Source of the DNA: Pseudonocardia autotrophica
Lineage (GTDB): Bacteria > Actinomycetota > Actinomycetes > Mycobacteriales > Pseudonocardiaceae
Reading direction: 5' to 3'
NCBI RefSeq assembly: GCF_000717175.1
Contig: NZ_JNYD01000026.1
Span: 1-64,000 of the forward strand
DNA: 64,000 nucleotides
Positions 59,868 to 64,000 of the stretch are shown here, in pieces. The notes below the pieces were generated by a model, which was not told where the DNA came from, made no database searches, and was given only the letters and a program-made list of their open reading frames with translations. A program made the translations under genes and the position numbers. How positions within the stretch are numbered: the first letter of the stretch is position 1; each line of letters starts with the position of its first letter.

Positions 59868-61166
59868 ATGTCCGCGGTGGACGACCTGAGTGAGCTCGTC
59901 GAGCGCGCGGGGGCGGCGGAACGGGCCGCGCTCTCGTCGAAGTGGAAGGAGCGTCCGGAGGTCGACGCCCTGAGGTCGAGAGTCGGGCGGGTCCTCGCCG
60001 AACACCGGGCGGCCGAGCGGCGGTCGACCGGGGGCGACGGGCTCGACCCCAGGCGGGCGGCCCTGCGCGAGGCGTTCCTGGAGGGCTCCGACCTGGACGG
60101 CCCCGCCGTCGACAGCACCGGCCTCGACGGCGCCGACCCGCCTGCGGACGGGTCGTCCGAGAGCGCGGGACCCGTCTCCCACGACGACGCCGCCCGGGCC
60201 GAACGCGACGCGGTCGCCGCGGTGGGCGTCGCGCGGCTGGCCCTGCTCGAGGCCCACCTCGCCGTCCTCGACGCCCGGCTCGCCCGCATCGACGCCGGCG
60301 AGGACGAACCCGGCGCCGCGGCCGTCGACGGCCACCTCCCGCTGCAAGGGCGCAACGCGGTCAGCCGGCACGGGCCCGCGCTGGCCCACGGCCTGCGCGG
60401 AGAGATCGCCTACATCCTGCGTCGCCGCCCGCGCACCGCCGTCAAGAGCCTGGCGGTGAGCCTGGCCCTGGGCCTGCTCTACCTCGGCTTCATCCGCGTC
60501 TTCGAGTGGGACAGGGACCAGAGGTGGTTGCCCTACCTGGGGCTCTGGGTGATCTCGGTGATGCTGGGCGGGGCGGTGTGCATCAACGCGATGTGCTTCG
60601 ACGCCCTGCGGGTCCGGGCCGCCCTCGAGGGCGGCTCCCGGCTCTGGCACCTGCTGGTGATCAAGAACCTCGCCGTCGCGGCGCTCATCGCCCCGATCGG
60701 GTTCCTGCTCAGCGGCCTGCTCGCCTGGCGGGCCGGTGACGCCGGCGCGATCGTCAAGGCCTGCGCGCTGGTCGTCTGCTTCATCCTGCTCTGGCTCGGG
60801 GTCGGCAACGTCCTGTCGGTGCTGCTGCCCGTGCGCGACGAGCCGATCCTGAGACGCAAGCAGTCCGGGAGCCTGAAGCAGTTCGCCATCGCGTTCGTGG
60901 TCGCCTACGCGATCGGCTACCTGGTCAACCTGATGCTGCTGTGGCGCATCCTCGCCGCGCAGGGGCTGGCCCAGCGGCTCGGTGGGTGGGTGATCCCGAT
61001 CCTGCTCATCGTGCTGAGCAGCCTCGCCATGTGGTTCCTGCTGACCGTCTTCGCGGTCGCCCTGTCCCAGCAGCCGAAGATCCGCCGCGCCCTGCTGCGG
61101 GAGATCGCCGAGCAGACCGCGAACGCCGAGGCCCGGCCCGCGGCCGAGGCCCGTCAGGCGGCCTGA
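59868..61166 (+). CDS. Multi-pass membrane protein of unknown function
   Basis: This 432-residue protein has a charged cytosolic N-terminal half (residues 1-185) and then about six hydrophobic helices in the C-terminal half (SLALGLLYLGFIRVF onward). No known channel or transporter motif is seen. Start ATG 59868 with GCAGGAG upstream. Function unknown. Confidence 0.7.
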   Translation: MSAVDDLSELVERAGAAERAALSSKWKERPEVDALRSRVGRVLAEHRAAERRSTGGDGLDPRRAALREAFLEGSDLDGPAVDSTGLDGADPPADGSSESAGPVSHDDAARAERDAVAAVGVARLALLEAHLAVLDARLARIDAGEDEPGAAAVDGHLPLQGRNAVSRHGPALAHGLRGEIAYILRRRPRTAVKSLAVSLALGLLYLGFIRVFEWDRDQRWLPYLGLWVISVMLGGAVCINAMCFDALRVRAALEGGSRLWHLLVIKNLAVAALIAPIGFLLSGLLAWRAGDAGAIVKACALVVCFILLWLGVGNVLSVLLPVRDEPILRRKQSGSLKQFAIAFVVAYAIGYLVNLMLLWRILAAQGLAQRLGGWVIPILLIVLSSLAMWFLLTVFAVALSQQPKIRRALLREIAEQTANAEARPAAEARQAA

Positions 61167-61237
61167 GCACATCCCGGGAACCGGGTGGGCGCGCTAGCGT
61201 TCCTGCGACCCCGCACCACCCACCCGAGGAGCAGCCG

Positions 61238-64000
61238 GTGACCACCACCACCGAACTGCGGACCCGGCTCGTCGACCGGCTCGCCTGGTCCCGCGACGCC
61301 TCGCACTTCGCACTCGTCCCGCAGGCCGTGGCGGTGCCCGCCGACGCGGCCGCCGTCGGCTCGTTGTTCGCCGACGCCGCGCTGACCGGCGTCCCGCTGA
61401 CCTTCCGGTCGGGCGGCACGAGCCTGTCCGGGCAGGCCGGGACCGAGGGGATCCTCGTCGACACCCGCCGGCACTTCCGCGGCATCGAGGTGCTCGACGA
61501 CGGCGCCCGGGTGCGCACGGGGCCCGGCGCCACCGTCCGGCAGGTCAACGCCCGGCTCGTCCCCCACGGCCGCAAGATCGGCCCGGACCCGGCGAGCGAG
61601 TCCGCCTGCACCCTGGGCGGGGTCGTGGCCAACAACTCCAGCGGCATGGCCTGCGGCACCACGGCCAACAGCTACGCCACCCTGGACTCGCTGGTCCTGG
61701 TGCTGCCGTCGGGCACCGTCCTGGACACCGCGGCGCCCGACGCCGACGACCGGCTGCGCGCCCTCGAGCCCGAGCTGCACGCGGGGCTGGCCCGGCTCCG
61801 CGACCGGGTCCGGGACGACCCGGCCCTGCGCGCCCGCGTCGAGCAGCAGTTCTCGATGAAGAACACCATGGGCTACGGGCTGAACTCGCTGCTCGACCAC
61901 ACGCGCCCGGCGGACGTGCTGGCCCATCTCGTGGTGGGCAGCGAGGGCACGCTGGCGTTCATCGCGTCGATCGTGCTGCGCACCGTGCCGCTGCTCCCGC
62001 ACGCCCGCACCGGGCTGCTGGTCTTCTCGGACCTCGCCGGCGCGACGGGCGCGCTGCCGGAGATCGTGGCCACCGGGGCGACCACCGTCGAGCTGCTCGA
62101 CGCGACCTCGCTGCGGGTCGGGCAGACCGACCCCCGGGCGGACGCGGCGCTGCGGGCGCTGGAGGTCGACCGGCACGCGGCGCTGCTCGTCGAGTACCAG
62201 GCCGCGACCGCGCAGGAGGCCGACGAGCTGGCCGGCGCCGCCACCGGTGTGCTCGGCACGCTGCCGGTGTCCGGGCCGCGCACCCTGGCCGCCGACCCGG
62301 CCGCGCGGGCCGCGCTGTGGCACATCCGCAAGGGCCTCTACGCCACCGTCGCGGGCGCCCGCCCGACCGGCACCACGGCGCTGCTGGAGGACGTGGTCGT
62401 CCCGGTGCCGGCGCTGCTGCCCACGTGCGAGGCGCTGAGCCGGCTGTTCGACAAGCACGAGTACGACCACGCCGTCATCTTCGGGCACGCCAAGGACGGC
62501 AACATCCACTTCATGCTGACCGAGCGGCTCGGCGGCGACGTCCCGCTGGACCGCTTCGCCCGGTTCACCGACGACATGGTCGACCTGGTCCTCGGGCACG
62601 GCGGCTCGCTCAAGGCCGAGCACGGCACCGGTCGGATGATGGCCCCGTTCGTCCGCCGGCAGTACGGCGACGAGCTCTACGAGGTGATGCGCGAGATCAA
62701 GCGGCTGTGCGACCCGCGCGGCGTGCTCAACCCGGGCGTGCTGATCGACGAGGACCCCGAGGGGCACCTGCGGCACCTCAAGAGCGCCCCGGCCGTCGAG
62801 CAGGAGGTCGACCGCTGCGTGGAGTGCGGGTTCTGCGAGCCCGTGTGCCCGAGCCGGGACCTGACGACCACCCCGCGACAGCGGATCGTGCTGCGCCGCG
62901 AGATGCAGCGGGCCCGCGAGACCGGCGACACGGCGCTCCTGGCCGAGCTGGAGCGGGACTACGAGTACGACGCCATCGACACCTGTGCCGCGGACGGGAT
63001 GTGCCAGACCGCCTGTCCCGTCCTGATCAACACCGGTGACCTGGTGAAACGGCTGCGCGCGGAGCAGGTGGGCCCGCTCGCGCAGCGGGGCTGGGTCGTC
63101 GCGGCGAAGCACTGGGCGGGCACGACCCGCGCCGCGGCCACCGCCCTGACCGCCGCCGACGCCCTCCCGGACCGGCTCGTCGCCGGCACGACCGCACTCG
63201 GCCGGCGGGTCGTCGACCCGGAGGTCCTGCCCGCCTGGTCCCCCGAGCTGCCCCGCGGCGGCAGGCCCCGGTCCGACACGGGCCGCCCGGACGCGGACGC
63301 CGTGCTGTTCGCCTCCTGCACCGGCACCATGTTCGGCCCCGCCGGCGGCGGACGTTCCGGGGAGCAGGGCGCCGCCGCGGCGTTCGAGCGGCTCTGCGCC
63401 CGCGCCGGGGTCGTCCTCACCCGGCCCGCCGGGGTGGCCTCGCTGTGCTGCGGCACGCCGTGGAAGTCGAAGGGCCTCACCGACGGGTACGCCGAGATGG
63501 CCCGCCGGGTGCTGCCGGCGCTGTGGGAGGCGACCCGCGGCGGCGAGCTTCCCGTCGTCGGCGACGCGTCCTCCTGCACCGAGGGCCTCCGCGGTCTGGT
63601 CGCCGACGCCGAGGACGAGCGGTACTCCGCGATCCGGGTGGTCGACGCCGTCGCCTACACCGCCGAGCAGCTGCTCCACCGGCTGACGATCACCCCGCTC
63701 GACTCGCTCGCCCTGCACCCCACCTGCTCGGCGGTCCGGATGGGGCTCGACGGCCCGCTGCGCACGGTCGCCGCGGCCGTCGCCCGCTCGGTCACGGTCC
63801 CCGCCACCTGGGGCTGCTGCGGGTTCGCCGGCGACCGCGGGCTGCTCCACCCGGAGCTGACGGCCGCGGCCACCGCGCCGCAGGCCGCCGAGCTCGCCGG
63901 CCGGACGTTCGACGCCCACGCCTCCTGCAACCGGACCTGCGAGCTCGGGATGACCCGCGCCACCGGACGGCCCTACGAGCACGTGCTCGAGGTGCTCGAC
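61238..64000 (+). CDS. FAD-linked oxidase with Fe-S domain (D-lactate/glycolate-dehydrogenase-like), 3' end beyond window
   Basis: The frame is open from GTG 61238 to the window end, 921 codons without stop, so the gene is cut. The first part is a GlcD/Dld-type FAD domain: FRSGGTSLSGQAG, and GHAKDGNIHFML near residue 415. It continues into ferredoxin-like Cys motifs CVECGFCEPVCP and CAADGMCQTACP, then CCG-type cysteine clusters (SLCCGTPWKSKG, WGCCGFAGDRG). Such proteins oxidise D-2-hydroxyacids and pass electrons to the respiratory chain. GAGGAG before the start. Confidence 0.87.
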   Translation, partial: MTTTTELRTRLVDRLAWSRDASHFALVPQAVAVPADAAAVGSLFADAALTGVPLTFRSGGTSLSGQAGTEGILVDTRRHFRGIEVLDDGARVRTGPGATVRQVNARLVPHGRKIGPDPASESACTLGGVVANNSSGMACGTTANSYATLDSLVLVLPSGTVLDTAAPDADDRLRALEPELHAGLARLRDRVRDDPALRARVEQQFSMKNTMGYGLNSLLDHTRPADVLAHLVVGSEGTLAFIASIVLRTVPLLPHARTGLLVFSDLAGATGALPEIVATGATTVELLDATSLRVGQTDPRADAALRALEVDRHAALLVEYQAATAQEADELAGAATGVLGTLPVSGPRTLAADPAARAALWHIRKGLYATVAGARPTGTTALLEDVVVPVPALLPTCEALSRLFDKHEYDHAVIFGHAKDGNIHFMLTERLGGDVPLDRFARFTDDMVDLVLGHGGSLKAEHGTGRMMAPFVRRQYGDELYEVMREIKRLCDPRGVLNPGVLIDEDPEGHLRHLKSAPAVEQEVDRCVECGFCEPVCPSRDLTTTPRQRIVLRREMQRARETGDTALLAELERDYEYDAIDTCAADGMCQTACPVLINTGDLVKRLRAEQVGPLAQRGWVVAAKHWAGTTRAAATALTAADALPDRLVAGTTALGRRVVDPEVLPAWSPELPRGGRPRSDTGRPDADAVLFASCTGTMFGPAGGGRSGEQGAAAAFERLCARAGVVLTRPAGVASLCCGTPWKSKGLTDGYAEMARRVLPALWEATRGGELPVVGDASSCTEGLRGLVADAEDERYSAIRVVDAVAYTAEQLLHRLTITPLDSLALHPTCSAVRMGLDGPLRTVAAAVARSVTVPATWGCCGFAGDRGLLHPELTAAATAPQAAELAGRTFDAHASCNRTCELGMTRATGRPYEHVLEVLD

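Noticed and set aside
61154..63982. Very long minus-strand open frame opposite the FAD/Fe-S oxidase
   Set aside because: A shadow of the real gene produced by high GC; the plus-strand frame has recognisable domains.
1..64000. tRNA, rRNA, insertion sequence or prophage genes
   Set aside because: None recognised in any intergenic stretch; no transposase or integrase reading frame seen.

Overview
The window is very GC-rich, densely coded actinobacterial chromosome. Family-level clues (a DUF222/HNH protein, a mycothiol-dependent isomerase-type enzyme, an Lsr2-like protein, many GTG starts and frequent ATGA/GTGA stop-start overlaps) point to Actinomycetota. I lean towards Pseudonocardiaceae, Pseudonocardia-like, but that placement is an inference. 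I saw no rRNA, tRNA, insertion sequence, prophage or CRISPR. Most of the window is accessory catabolism: many small regulators, each beside a transporter or acyl-CoA enzyme set, with operators that can often be read from inverted repeats.

Layout. 0-9 kb: DUF222/HNH protein (cut by the left edge), MFS transporter, VOC protein, CDF transporter, a TetR gene whose ribosome-binding region is tandemly repeated, a DUF1348 gene behind twin operators, a MarR/azoreductase pair, and an ABC pair. 9-18 kb: AMP-forming ligase, alpha/beta hydrolase, PrsW-type membrane protease, then IclR + phthalate-dioxygenase-reductase-type reductase + CYP199A-like P450 + SnoaL-like protein, followed by TetR and MarR/PNPOx genes. 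18-27 kb: MaoC, isomerase-type enzyme, two flavin monooxygenases, OsmC and a large LuxR/LAL regulator. A 25-bp motif recurs at several promoters here and again at 36.6 kb, suggesting one regulon. A gene-free repeat island fills 20.7-21.65 kb. 28-35 kb: a MarR-linked acyl-CoA operon (acyl-CoA ligase, enoyl-CoA hydratase, acetoacetyl-CoA synthetase, carnitine-dehydrogenase-like protein) with a divergent MHS-type transporter. 35-44 kb: an Lsr2-like gene pair, SnoaL, a decayed intradiol-dioxygenase-like gene, QsdR-type TetR, serine hydrolase, 4CL-like ligase, a flavin oxidoreductase, a second gene remnant and small unknown genes. 44-48.6 kb: MBL hydrolase, ADP-forming acyl-CoA synthetase, enoyl-CoA hydratase and a GntR regulator.

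The most unusual locus is 48.6-54.8 kb on the minus strand. It is a tightly coupled operon: MFS transporter, UGSC fusion protein, thioredoxin-reductase-like flavoprotein, short UGSC protein, and two more proteins related to the C-terminal part of the fusion. In both UGSC genes the codon before Gly-Ser-Cys is an in-frame TGA. The reading frame continues on both sides and a stem-loop at SECIS distance follows. I read both as selenocysteine codons. No Sec machinery (selA/B/C/D) lies in the window, so the call depends on the rest of the genome.

54.9-59.7 kb: an operon with an MHS-type transporter, split transketolase and SDR dehydrogenase, next to a GntR regulator whose operator motif occurs in front of both. 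59.9-64 kb: a multi-pass membrane protein and a large FAD plus Fe-S oxidase running off the right edge.
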